Positions 15,458-23,521 of a stretch of 25,789 nucleotides of DNA are shown here, in pieces. The notes under the pieces are model-generated. The model saw only the letters and a program-made list of their open reading frames with translations, was not told where the DNA came from and did no database searches. Location of the stretch: assembly GCA_030831375.1 (NCBI GenBank), contig JAURLF010000051.1, positions 1 through 25,789 on the forward strand, in the 5' to 3' direction. How positions within the stretch are numbered: the stretch's first letter is position 1; each line of letters starts with the position of its first letter. The stretch comes from Gaiellales bacterium. GTDB lineage: Bacteria > Actinomycetota > Thermoleophilia > Gaiellales > F1-60-MAGs149. A program made the translations under genes and the position numbers.

Positions 15458-15467
15458 ACTCTAGACT
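15458..15467. promoter_or_regulatory. Overlapping divergent -10 elements (two leaderless promoters)
   Basis: The ten bases ACTCTAGACT contain TAGACT on the plus strand (15462-15467, 8 nt before GTG 15476) and TAGAGT on the minus strand (15463-15458, 7 nt before ATG 15450). They share a CTAG core. The entire space between the two start codons is 25 nt, so both transcripts would be leaderless and polymerases on the two strands would compete for the same DNA. Confidence 0.6.
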
Positions 15468-15475
15468 GCCGCCCC

Positions 15476-16891
15476 GTGACGGCGCTCCTCCCCGGCCTCG
15501 CCCGCGCCTCGCTCGAGGTCGCGGGAACCCGCGTCGACGGCGACGACCTCGCCCGTGCCGTCGGCGCCGTCGCCCGCGGCCTGTCCGGCACCGCTCGGGT
15601 CGCCCTCTGGTGCGAGGCCCGCATCGAGACGGCCCTCGGCGCCGCCGGCGCGATCGTCGGGGGCGTCGAGCTCGTGCCGCTGAACCCGGCTTCGGGCGAT
15701 GCGGAGCTGGTGCACGAGACCGGCGACAGCGCCCCCGCGGCCGTCCTCTGCGCCGCCGACGCGGAGCTTCCCGCCGCGCTCGCGGGTCTCCCGCGGATCA
15801 CCGTCGACCCGGCCGACCGCGCCGAGCCGGTCGCCGAGACGGCCGCTCCGGACGCGACCGCGCTGATCGTCTACACGTCGGGCACGACGGGCCCGCCGAA
15901 GGGCGTGGTGCTGGCGCGCCGCGCGCTCGCCGCCAACCTCGACGCCCTCGCCGACGCCTGGGCGTGGACCGCGGACGACGTCGTCGCGCAGGCCCTGCCG
16001 CTCTTCCACGTGCACGGGCTCGTGCTGGGCGTGCTCGGCCCGCTCCGCCTGGGCGGCGGCGTCCGCCACGCGGGGCGCTTCTCGCCGGAGGCGATCGCCG
16101 ATCGGCTGGCAGGCGACGCCACCGTGCTGTTCGCAGTGCCCACGATGCACGGGCGGCTCCTCGCCTCCGCCGAGGCGGACCCGCGCGTCGCGGACGCCCT
16201 GCGCAGGGCGCGCCTCGTCGTGTCCGGCTCGGCTGCGCTGCCGGCCCGCGTCCACGAGGCCTACGCCGCCGCAACCGGCCAGCGGATCATCGAGCGCTAC
16301 GGCATGAGCGAGGCGCTGATGATCGCGAGCGCGCGCCACGACGGCCCGCGCATCCCGGGCGCCGTCGGCACCGCGCTCCCCGGCGTCCGGATCCGGATCG
16401 TCGACGACGCGGGCGTCCCCGTTCCGCCGGGCGAGGCGATCGGCGATGTCGAGATCATGAGCGACGCCCTCTTCGACGGCTACCTCGGCAACCCCGACGC
16501 GACGGCCTCGGCCTTCCGCGACGGCTGGTTCCGGACGGGCGACGTCGGATCGCTCGACGCGGATGGCGTGCTGCGCCTCGTCGGGCGCAGCTCCACGGAC
16601 CTGATCAAGACCGGCGGCTACCGGGTCGGGGCGGGCGAGGTCGAGGCCGCCCTGCTCGAGCACCCCGACGTGCTCGAGGCGGCCGTCCTCGGCCTGTCCG
16701 ACGACGACCTCGGCGAGCGCATCGCCGCATGGGTGGTGATTGCGCCCGGGAGCCCCCTGTCCGATGATGAGCTCGTGCAGCACGTCGCGGACCTTCTCGC
16801 CCCCCACAAGCGCCCCCGCACGATCACGCGCGTCGCCGAGCTGCCGCGCAACGCGCTCGGCAAGGTGCAGAAGAAGCGGCTGCTCGTGTGA
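15476..16891 (+). CDS. AMP-forming acyl-CoA synthetase, malonyl-CoA synthetase (MatB)-like
   Basis: A 471-residue adenylate-forming ligase, short for the class, which joins a carboxylic acid to CoA through an acyl-AMP. Motifs in order: ATP loop YTSGTTGPPKGVVL (133-146), LPLFHVHGL (174-182), RYGMSEALM (274-282), WFRTGDVG (351-358), hinge LIKTGGYRVGAGEVE (376-390) and the catalytic Lys463 in PRNALGKVQKKRL. The compact N-terminus and the KTGGY..GAGEVE hinge are similar to MatB, but the acid used is not proven. GTG 15476 is chosen because upstream codons run into the divergent gene and a TAGACT -10 lies 8 nt before it. It overlaps the next gene by GTGA (16888-16891). Confidence 0.88.
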   Translation: MTALLPGLARASLEVAGTRVDGDDLARAVGAVARGLSGTARVALWCEARIETALGAAGAIVGGVELVPLNPASGDAELVHETGDSAPAAVLCAADAELPAALAGLPRITVDPADRAEPVAETAAPDATALIVYTSGTTGPPKGVVLARRALAANLDALADAWAWTADDVVAQALPLFHVHGLVLGVLGPLRLGGGVRHAGRFSPEAIADRLAGDATVLFAVPTMHGRLLASAEADPRVADALRRARLVVSGSAALPARVHEAYAAATGQRIIERYGMSEALMIASARHDGPRIPGAVGTALPGVRIRIVDDAGVPVPPGEAIGDVEIMSDALFDGYLGNPDATASAFRDGWFRTGDVGSLDADGVLRLVGRSSTDLIKTGGYRVGAGEVEAALLEHPDVLEAAVLGLSDDDLGERIAAWVVIAPGSPLSDDELVQHVADLLAPHKRPRTITRVAELPRNALGKVQKKRLLV

Positions 16892-18990
16892 GCAGCGCCC
16901 GCCCGGTCCCGCGCAACCCGCTGCGCAGCCCGCGCACCTACATCCGCGGGGCGTTCACCATCACCGTCGCCGCGGCGACGCTGGTCGTGGCCTCCCAGTT
17001 CCTCAGCGGGCTGCAGATCCAGAACTGGACGCACGCCTTCGTCGCGGCGATCGCCATCACGATCGCCAACGCGATCGTCTGGCCGCTCCTGATCCGGATC
17101 GCGCTGCCGATCACCGTGCTCACCCTCGGCGTGGCCGGCATGCTCCTCAACGGGCTGATCGTCTGGCTCGCCCTCAACATCTCCGAGGGCGTCTTCGTCG
17201 ACAGCTTCTTCGCCGCCCTGGTCGTGGCGGTCCTGCTCACGATCACGAACACGGTGGTGACCGGGGTTCTCGGGATCGACGACGACGACTTCTACTTCCG
17301 CAACGTGATCCGCCGGCAGGCCCGCCGCCACGCCGACACGACCCTCGACGAGGCGGTGCCCGGGATCCTCTTCCTCGAGATCGACGGCCTCGCCGAACCC
17401 GTCCTGCGCCGCGCGATCCGCGACGGGAACGTGCCGGAGCTGGCGCGCTGGATCCGCGAGGGCACGCACCGCCTGGAGGGCTGGGAATGCGACTGGTCGT
17501 CGCAGACGAGCGCCAGCCAGGCCGGCATCCTGCACGGGTCGAACGAGGACATCCCCGCCTTCCGCTGGTACGAGAAGGAGCGCGGCGAGTTCGTCGTCTC
17601 GAACCACCCCCAGGGCGCCGCGGAGATCGAGCGCCGGCACTCCGACGGCCGCGGCCTCCTCGCCGGCGGCGGTGCAAGCCGCGGCAACCTCGTCACGGGC
17701 GACGCGGAGCACACGAGCTTCACGATCGCCGCGCTGCAGGCGCGACCGACGCGCGGCTCCGACTACTTCGCCTACTTCGCCAACCCGTACACGGTGTTCC
17801 GCACGCTGATCCTGGGCGTCGTCGACATCGGCCGCGAGCTGCTCGCCTCGGCGCAGCAGATCCGGCGCGACGTCGTGCCCCGCGTGAAGCGCGGCTTCCG
17901 CTACGCGCTCCTGCGCGCCGTCACCGTGGTCATCCTCCGCGACATCGCCGTCCAGACCGTCATCTCGGACGCCTACGCGGGCCGCCCCGTCCTCTACTCC
18001 ACGTTCGTCGGCTACGACGAGGTCGCCCACCACTCCGGCATCGAGCGCTTCGACGCCCTCGAGGTGCTGCGCGGCATCGACCGCGCCTTCGGCCGCGTCG
18101 CGCGCGCCGCGGCGACCGCGCCGCGCCCGTATCACGTCGTCGTCCTGTCCGACCACGGCCAGAGCCAGGGCACCACCTTCGAGGACCGCCACGGCCAGAC
18201 GCTCGAGGCGCTCGTGCACGACGCCTGCGGCGTCGACGGGGCGTCGCTTGCGTTCGACGAGGACGAGGCCTGGTCGCGGCTGAGCGTGGTCGCCACCGAG
18301 ATCCTCGGGACCCGCAACCGCGTGATCCGCGCCGCCACCCGCGGGCGCCGCACGGGCGACGCGCTGGTGCTCGGCCCTGAGCACGAGCTCGCACTCGAGG
18401 GCGCGGGCGCCTTCGACCCGGGCGAGGTGAAGGTGCTCGCCTCCGGCAGCCTCGGGCTCGTCTTCCTCGGCGAGGAGCCGGGGCGCCTGACGATGGAGGA
18501 GATCAACGACCGCTACCCGTTCCTGATCCACCGCCTCGTCGCCCACGACGGCATCGGCTTCGTGCTTGTGCGCTCCGCCGAGCGGGGCGCGCTCGCGATC
18601 GGGCGTCACGGCGTCCACCACCTGGAGACGGGCCGCGTCGAGGGCGCCGACCCGCTCGCACCGTACGGCCCGAACGCAGCGCGCCACGTGCTGCGCACCG
18701 ACGGCTTCGCCCACGTCGGCGACCTGATGGTCAACGCGGCCTACGACCCGATGACGGGCGAGATCGGCGCCTTCGAGGAGCTGGTCGGCCACCACGGCGG
18801 CCTCGGCGGCGAGCAGATGCACCCCTTCATCCTGTTCCCGTCGGAGTTCGCCTGGCCGGACGAGCCCGTGGTCAGCGCGGAGCGCATTCACGAGATCCTG
18901 ATCGGCTGGCTGCACGACCTCGGGCACGACGGCGCCCGCGAGAAGCACCTCGAGCGGGTGCGCGCGCTCGAGGCCGCGCAGGCCGGGTGA
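16888..18990 (+). CDS. Holin-like membrane domain fused to an alkaline-phosphatase-superfamily domain
   Basis: A 700-residue membrane enzyme. The first 130 residues hold four predicted helices with the pattern ITIANAIVWPLL and LGVAGMLLNGLIVWLAL, typical of the small 'phage holin family 4'/YvlD membrane proteins, which despite the name are not known lysis proteins. The rest is a phosphodiesterase/phosphatase domain of the alkaline phosphatase superfamily: FLEIDGL (Asp166), a Ser/Thr nucleophile in SSQTSASQAG (about 204-213), GYDEVAHHSG (Asp377, His381), LSDHGQSQG (Asp422, His423) and a late HHGGLGGEQMHPF. By homology it would cleave phosphoesters or transfer phospho-groups at the membrane, perhaps on a lipid or cell-wall polymer. 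Both ends are coupled to neighbours by GTGA overlaps, with the ligase before and the MBL hydrolase after. Confidence 0.85.
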   Translation: MSSARPVPRNPLRSPRTYIRGAFTITVAAATLVVASQFLSGLQIQNWTHAFVAAIAITIANAIVWPLLIRIALPITVLTLGVAGMLLNGLIVWLALNISEGVFVDSFFAALVVAVLLTITNTVVTGVLGIDDDDFYFRNVIRRQARRHADTTLDEAVPGILFLEIDGLAEPVLRRAIRDGNVPELARWIREGTHRLEGWECDWSSQTSASQAGILHGSNEDIPAFRWYEKERGEFVVSNHPQGAAEIERRHSDGRGLLAGGGASRGNLVTGDAEHTSFTIAALQARPTRGSDYFAYFANPYTVFRTLILGVVDIGRELLASAQQIRRDVVPRVKRGFRYALLRAVTVVILRDIAVQTVISDAYAGRPVLYSTFVGYDEVAHHSGIERFDALEVLRGIDRAFGRVARAAATAPRPYHVVVLSDHGQSQGTTFEDRHGQTLEALVHDACGVDGASLAFDEDEAWSRLSVVATEILGTRNRVIRAATRGRRTGDALVLGPEHELALEGAGAFDPGEVKVLASGSLGLVFLGEEPGRLTMEEINDRYPFLIHRLVAHDGIGFVLVRSAERGALAIGRHGVHHLETGRVEGADPLAPYGPNAARHVLRTDGFAHVGDLMVNAAYDPMTGEIGAFEELVGHHGGLGGEQMHPFILFPSEFAWPDEPVVSAERIHEILIGWLHDLGHDGAREKHLERVRALEAAQAG

Positions 18991-19790
18991 GCGGGGACCC
19001 GCAGCCCGGCCACGACCACCTCACCTGGGTCGGGCACGGCACGGTGGTGGTCGCGATGGGCGGCGCGCGCGTGATCGTCGACCCGGTGCTGCGCCCGCGG
19101 ATCCTGCACCTGCGGCGCTTCCACCGCGTCCCCCCGGCGGCGCTGCGCGGCCTCGATGCGGTCCTGATCACGCACCAGCACCACGACCACCTCGATCCGC
19201 CGTCACTCGAGCGGCTCGGCAAGGACCTGCCCGTGATCGTGCCGAGGGGCGCAGCCGGGACGCTGCGCCGCAAGCGCTTCACCCGCGTCTCGGAGATCGC
19301 GGAGGGCGAGCGCCTGCGGATCGGCGCGATCGAGGTGCTGGCGACGCCCGCGGAGCACGACGGCAAGCGCGACCAGCCGCTCGGCCCCCACGCCGACCCG
19401 ATCGGCTACCGGCTGGAGGCCTCCCGCAGCGTCTACGTGGCGGGCGACACCGACCTCTTCGACGGCATGGACGCGATCGGCCCGGTCGACATCGCCTGCC
19501 TGCCGATCTTCGGCTGGGGCCCCGGCCTCGGCCCCGGCCACATGGATCCCGCGCGGGCGGCCGAGGCCGCGCGCCGGCTCCGGGCGCGGATCGCCATCCC
19601 GATCCACTGGGGCACGCTCTGGCCGATCGGGCGCGGAGAGCCGCCGCGGGAGCCGGCTGAGGCGTTCGCGACGGCGATGACGGGGACCGCGCCGGCCTGC
19701 GAGGCCCGCGTCCTCGAGCCGGGTGGCACGCTCGCGCTCGACGGCCCGGCGGAGGCTCAGACGAGCCGCTCGAGCGGCCAGTCGACGTAG
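18987..19790 (+). CDS. MBL-fold metallo-hydrolase (UlaG-like)
   Basis: A 267-residue cytoplasmic hydrolase of the metallo-beta-lactamase fold. It has the metal motif ITHQHHDHLDP (H-x-H-x-D-H), a glycine/histidine turn in LTWVGHGTVVV near the N-terminus, AEHDGKRD, the metal-bridging VAGDTDLFDGM, and the last ligand in IPIHWGTLWP. This layout matches the UlaG/N-acyl-phosphatidylethanolamine phospholipase D-like branch, whose members hydrolyse lactones or phosphodiesters. The true substrate is not predictable. GTG 18987 overlaps the preceding stop (GTGA). The last 34 nt overlap the 3' end of the convergent YhaN-like gene, so the C-terminal tail AEAQTSRSSGQST is encoded antisense to that gene; the tail is not part of the fold. 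Confidence 0.88.
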   Translation: MSGDPQPGHDHLTWVGHGTVVVAMGGARVIVDPVLRPRILHLRRFHRVPPAALRGLDAVLITHQHHDHLDPPSLERLGKDLPVIVPRGAAGTLRRKRFTRVSEIAEGERLRIGAIEVLATPAEHDGKRDQPLGPHADPIGYRLEASRSVYVAGDTDLFDGMDAIGPVDIACLPIFGWGPGLGPGHMDPARAAEAARRLRARIAIPIHWGTLWPIGRGEPPREPAEAFATAMTGTAPACEARVLEPGGTLALDGPAEAQTSRSSGQST

Positions 19791-22186
19791 CCGGGACTGG
19801 CCTCGGCGAGCGCCGCGACCTGCTCGTCGTGGCAGGTGAAGTAGAGGACCTGGTGCCGCTGTGCGAGGTCCGCGATCACGCGGGCGCCGCCTTCGCGGCG
19901 CTCCGGGTCGAGGTGGGTCAGCACGTCGTCCATCACCACCGGCAGCTCCACGCCGCCCGCCGCGCGCATCTCGTCGACGAGGCCCGCGCGCAGGCACAGG
20001 TAGACGAGGCCGACGGTCCCCTGCGAGAGCTCCGTGAAGGGGATGCGGTCGCCATCCCGGCCGATGATCTCCGAGCGCGCGCCCGCCCGCTCGCCGTCCG
20101 GCATCCGGATCTCAACCCAGGCGCCGCCGGTGGCGACACGGATCTGCTCGGCGGCGCGCCGCAGGACGCCCGGCTGGTGCTCCTCGACGAAGCGGTCCCG
20201 CGCCTGGGCGAGCACCTCGTGGGCGAGCCGCAGGGTCAGCCAGCGGTCGGCGATGTCGCGCAGGTCCGCCTCGGCGTCGGCGAGCGCCTGCGCGGCCGCG
20301 GGCACGTCGGCGGACTCGCCGGCTCGCTCGGCGAGCGCCTTCACGCCGCCGAGCGCGCGGTTGGCCTCCGCGAGCTCTTCGTCGCGCAGCCACGCGATCC
20401 GCGCCTCGGCGACCTCGAGCTCGGCCTCGGCCTCGGTCGGGTCGAGCGCGGCCGCCGCGGCCGTGGCGGCAGGGTCGTCGCCGCCGAGCGCGGCGGCCTC
20501 GGCACGGGCCGCGGCGAGCTCGAGCCGGTGCGCCTCGACCTGGGCGGCGTGGCGGGCGGCCTCCGCCATCGCCTCGTCGACGGCGCGCAGCGCCTCGTCG
20601 ACACGGGCGCCGAGGAGCGCGGGATCCGCGGGGGCCTCGACGCCGGCGGCGGCGAGCGTCGCGGCGGCGCGCTCGCGGATCGCCGCGTCGGCGGCGCCCT
20701 CGTCGGCGGCGGCCTGCGCGGCCTGCGCGGCGACACGCTCGGCGTCGCGCACCTGCGCGAGGCCGGCGAGGAGGTCGGCGAGCTGGTCGGGGCGCAGCGG
20801 GTCGTCGAGGCCGCAGTCGGCGAGCGCGGCGGCCCACGCCGCCCGCGCCTCGTCGCGGGCCCGCGCCGCCGCCTCCGCCGCGGCCCGATCGCGCTCGGCC
20901 GCGCCCCGCAGGGCGGCGTCCTCACGCTGCACGCCGGACCCGGCGGCGACGACGCCGCTCGCGACGAGTCCGCCCGCGAGGGCGATGACGACGCCGATCA
21001 CCCAGACGGGCGCGAGGCCGACGAGCATGCCTGCCACCACGATCGCGAGGCCCGCGATCAGGATGGCAAGCCCCAGGGCGCGACGCGGCGTCGGCGCCGC
21101 GGGCGCGTCGGCCGGCGCCTCCAGGGCGGCCGTGGCGGCCTCGGCGAGGCGCTCGGCGTCGCGGATCGCGCGCTCCGCCGCGTCCGCCGCCTCGCGCAGC
21201 GGCGCCTCCTCGGCGATGGTGGGCACCGCGGCGTCCGCGGCGAGCCCGAGCCGGGCACGCTCGGCGGCAGCGCGGTCGCGGGCCTCGGCGGCCTCGCGGC
21301 GGTGGCGCTCGGCGCGCCGGCGCGCCTCGTCTGCGGCCGGCACCTCGCCGGCGAGGGCGCGCAGCGCGCTCGCGCGCTCCGAGTCGATCGCGCCGTCGGG
21401 GACGGCGGGCGGCGCGGCCGCCTCGAGCTCCGCGACGCGCTCGCCGGCGGCGCGCAGGTCGAGGAGGCGGCGCAGGCCGTCGCGGGCCCGCATGGCCTCG
21501 ACGAGGTCCGCCTCCACGCGGGCGACGCGCTCTGCGGCGGCGGCGAGGCCGTCCTCGGCGCCCGTGAGCGCCGCCGCCTCTGCCTCGGCGTCGCGCAGGA
21601 CGCGGCGCGCATCCTTGACGCGGCGCAGGGCGTGGGCGTAGGGCTGGTTCTCACCGCTCCTCAGGTAGAGGGCGTCGCCGCGCTCGCGCAGGTCCTTCAG
21701 GACGGGGCCGGCGCCGCCGCCGGCCCCGAGGACCGCGGAGGCGAGCACCCCGGCGCGCACCGACGGGTCGTCGAGCAGGTCGATGCGGGCGAGGTCCACC
21801 GAGTCGAAGCTCTGGACCTGGTCGAACAGCGCGCGGTCGGCGATCCCGAGCGCCCGGCTCAGCGCGGCGTCGCCGACGGGGTCGCCGTCGGCGCCCGTGA
21901 CGCGCACGGACGAGCCGTGCGTGCGCTCGACGACGATCCGACGGCCGTCGGCGTCGAGCAGGTCGATGCGGCCCGAGCGCGCCCCGCCGCCCCGCGGCTC
22001 GCGCAGCGGCGCCGCGCCGTCGCGGCGCAGCGCCGGGAACCCGAACAGCACTCCCCGGATCAGGTCCATGGTGGAGCTCTTGCCGGACTCGTTCGGGCCG
22101 TGCACGACGGTCAGGCCGGGCCCGGGCTCGATCACGCGTCCCGCGATCGCGCCGTAGGCGATCGCCTCGATGCGGGCGATCCTCAC
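19757..22186 (-). CDS. SMC/Rad50-like ATPase with central membrane segments (YhaN-like)
   Basis: An 809-residue ABC-type ATPase. Walker A is HGPNESGKSS (29-38), the signature motif is ELSQGTVGL (719-727) and Walker B is PVVMDDVLTHLD (749-760), with a following H-loop region FTCHDEQV. Between them are two long Ala/Arg/Glu-rich coiled-coil arms (about 185-360 and 425-680) interrupted at 370-416 by two hydrophobic helices (LGLAILIAGLAIVVAGMLVG and the next). Mid-arm membrane helices instead of a zinc hook are a feature of B. subtilis YhaN-type proteins. With the metallophosphoesterase it should form an SbcCD/Mre11-Rad50-like nuclease complex, here tethered to the membrane. The start is GTG 22186, sharing GTGA with the phosphoesterase stop. 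It tail-overlaps the MBL gene by 34 nt. Confidence 0.88.
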   Translation of the reverse strand: MRIARIEAIAYGAIAGRVIEPGPGLTVVHGPNESGKSSTMDLIRGVLFGFPALRRDGAAPLREPRGGGARSGRIDLLDADGRRIVVERTHGSSVRVTGADGDPVGDAALSRALGIADRALFDQVQSFDSVDLARIDLLDDPSVRAGVLASAVLGAGGGAGPVLKDLRERGDALYLRSGENQPYAHALRRVKDARRVLRDAEAEAAALTGAEDGLAAAAERVARVEADLVEAMRARDGLRRLLDLRAAGERVAELEAAAPPAVPDGAIDSERASALRALAGEVPAADEARRRAERHRREAAEARDRAAAERARLGLAADAAVPTIAEEAPLREAADAAERAIRDAERLAEAATAALEAPADAPAAPTPRRALGLAILIAGLAIVVAGMLVGLAPVWVIGVVIALAGGLVASGVVAAGSGVQREDAALRGAAERDRAAAEAAARARDEARAAWAAALADCGLDDPLRPDQLADLLAGLAQVRDAERVAAQAAQAAADEGAADAAIRERAAATLAAAGVEAPADPALLGARVDEALRAVDEAMAEAARHAAQVEAHRLELAAARAEAAALGGDDPAATAAAAALDPTEAEAELEVAEARIAWLRDEELAEANRALGGVKALAERAGESADVPAAAQALADAEADLRDIADRWLTLRLAHEVLAQARDRFVEEHQPGVLRRAAEQIRVATGGAWVEIRMPDGERAGARSEIIGRDGDRIPFTELSQGTVGLVYLCLRAGLVDEMRAAGGVELPVVMDDVLTHLDPERREGGARVIADLAQRHQVLYFTCHDEQVAALAEASPGYVDWPLERLV

Positions 22187-23430
22187 ACCGCCGCCTCCGC
22201 GTCGAGGAGGAGGCCGAGTACGAGGTCGCGCGCCGCGGCGACGCGGGCCGACGGGTCCTCGCCGGCGAGACCGGCGAGGGCGGGATCGCCGAACGACTGC
22301 GTCAGCTCGGCGAGCAGCGCCGCGAGGGCGGACGGGTCGCCCTCGAGGGCGTCGAAGGCGGCCAGGGCGGCGCTCGCGAGACCCTGGCCGGCGCGCACCT
22401 CGTCGAGGTCGACGGCGGGGCCCGTGGCGGCGCGGATGCGCTCCCAGACGAGGTCGGGGCCCGCGACCTCATCGAGGCCGCGGCGCAGCGACTCGCGCTC
22501 GCCGTCGGTGCTGAGCAGGCGGTGCAGGTCGCCACGGCCGACGAGGCGGGCGCGCAGCACGACGAGCCGCCCTTCGGCGGCACGGACGGCATCGGCCGCG
22601 AGGCCCTCGAGGGCGCGCGTGAGGCCGTGCTCGCCGTCGAGCCCGCCGATCGCGAGCTCGACCTCCTCGAAGCGGACCCGGTCGAGCGGCACGTGGCGGA
22701 CGTCGAGGACCTCGGCGCCGTCGAACTCGACGACAACGGCGCCGTGCGGCCCCCGTTCCGACGGCTTCGGCGAGCGCCCCTGCAGGGCACCGGCGTAGAC
22801 GACCGGCGGCGACTCGCTCTCGACCGTGAAGCGGTGCACGTGACCCAGCGCCCAGTAGTCCATCCGCGCAGCGAGCAGGTCCTCGAGCCGGCAGGGCGCG
22901 TAGCGGCCGTGGCCCTCGCGCTCGCCGACCATGCAGTGCAGGAGGCCGACGTGCAGTCCCGGCGCGTCGCCGCGCGCGAAGCCGAGCGCGAGGTTGTCCT
23001 CCTCGGCGGCCCGGCCGAACGAGACGCCATGCACCACGACCGGGCCGAGGCCGCGCGGGTCGACGGCGTGCGCCTGCGGCCGCCCCGGCCGGAACACCGT
23101 GACGCCATCGACATCGGCCAGCGGCGAGCGGCCGCGCAGCGGGTCGTGGTTGCCGTGCACCGCGAAGACGGCGACGTCGGCCTCGACGAGGCGCGCGCAG
23201 GCGCGCTGCAGGCGCTGGCGCCCGCGGGAACTGCCGTCGGCGCGGTCGAACTGGTCGCCGGCGAGCAGGAGGAGCTCGGCCTCCTCCGCGAGGCACATCT
23301 CGACGAGGTCGTCGAGGGCGTCGAGGGAGGCGTCGAGCAGCACCTCGTCGAGGCCGTCGCGCACGGACCCGAGGCCCGTGAACGGGCTGTCGAGGTGCAG
23401 GTCGGCGGCGTGGACGAGGCGGCGTGGCAT
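22183..23430 (-). CDS. Metallophosphoesterase, SbcD/Mre11-type (YhaO-like)
   Basis: A 415-residue calcineurin-like phosphoesterase, predicted exonuclease/endonuclease partner of the ATPase downstream. The metal site is complete: HAADLHLD (Asp10, His12), LLAGDQFDR (Asp59), VHGNHDP (Asn94, His95), LLHCMVGER (His165) and LGHVHRF (His197, His199). The catalytic domain covers about residues 1-250. The C-terminal part is helical and probably docks on the ATPase coiled coil. ATG 23430 fits the usual N-terminus (RRLVHAADLHLDSPF) but has no Shine-Dalgarno sequence. A 22-bp hairpin occupies the region just upstream (23435-23486), overlapping a -10-like element. Order and GTGA coupling with the YhaN-like gene support joint function in DNA end or hairpin processing. 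Confidence 0.9.
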   Translation of the reverse strand: MPRRLVHAADLHLDSPFTGLGSVRDGLDEVLLDASLDALDDLVEMCLAEEAELLLLAGDQFDRADGSSRGRQRLQRACARLVEADVAVFAVHGNHDPLRGRSPLADVDGVTVFRPGRPQAHAVDPRGLGPVVVHGVSFGRAAEEDNLALGFARGDAPGLHVGLLHCMVGEREGHGRYAPCRLEDLLAARMDYWALGHVHRFTVESESPPVVYAGALQGRSPKPSERGPHGAVVVEFDGAEVLDVRHVPLDRVRFEEVELAIGGLDGEHGLTRALEGLAADAVRAAEGRLVVLRARLVGRGDLHRLLSTDGERESLRRGLDEVAGPDLVWERIRAATGPAVDLDEVRAGQGLASAALAAFDALEGDPSALAALLAELTQSFGDPALAGLAGEDPSARVAAARDLVLGLLLDAEAAV

Positions 23431-23434
23431 GCGC

Positions 23435-23486
23435 GGTTCGGGCGGGAGGCCCGGGCGACCGCTTGTCGCCGGCCTCCCGCCGAACC
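23435..23486. repeat. Long interrupted inverted repeat upstream of the phosphoesterase gene
   Basis: Arms pair as 23435-23441 with 23480-23486, 23443-23451 with 23471-23479 and 23454-23459 with 23465-23470. This gives 22 bp with two small bulges and a 5-nt CGCTT loop. The structure ends 4 nt from the phosphoesterase start codon. Its outer arm overlaps the candidate -10 at 23484-23489, so it may be an operator or a leader hairpin, or a terminator for the HdeD-like gene. Confidence 0.7.
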
Positions 23487-23489
23487 TTA
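23484..23489 (-). promoter_or_regulatory. Candidate -10 hexamer TAAGGT for the nuclease operon
   Basis: TAAGGT on the minus strand would start transcription near 23477, leaving a leader of about 47 nt before ATG 23430. It overlaps the outer arm of the inverted repeat at 23435-23486. No -35 is apparent, and a hairpin terminator of the upstream gene lies close behind. Confidence 0.35.
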
Positions 23490-23497
23490 CGCAGGGA

Positions 23498-23513
23498 CCC
23501 GGCCTGCGCCGGG
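23498..23513 (-). terminator. Terminator-like hairpin after the HdeD-like gene
   Basis: CCCGGC and GCCGGG arms (6 bp) close on a 4-nt loop, 8 nt beyond the stop of the minus-strand HdeD-like gene. There is no T-tract. Together with the next, larger inverted repeat it probably separates this gene from the nuclease operon. Confidence 0.45.
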
Positions 23514-23521
23514 GGCTTCGA

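Noticed and set aside
16888..17280. Phage lysis gene (holin)
   Set aside because: The four-helix domain matches a widespread chromosomal family that merely carries the holin name, is fused to an enzyme domain, and has no phage genes nearby.
16618..18948. A 776-codon minus-strand frame opposite the phosphatase fusion gene
   Set aside because: Mirror frame of a clear membrane phosphatase gene; composition is dominated by Asp, Val, Ala, Arg and Gly without domains.
19829..22798. A 989-codon open frame on the plus strand
   Set aside because: It is antisense to the YhaN-like and YhaO-like genes, whose motifs are unmistakable. Its product is repetitive Arg/Gly/Ala/Val with no domains, as expected from a mirror frame in very GC-rich DNA.
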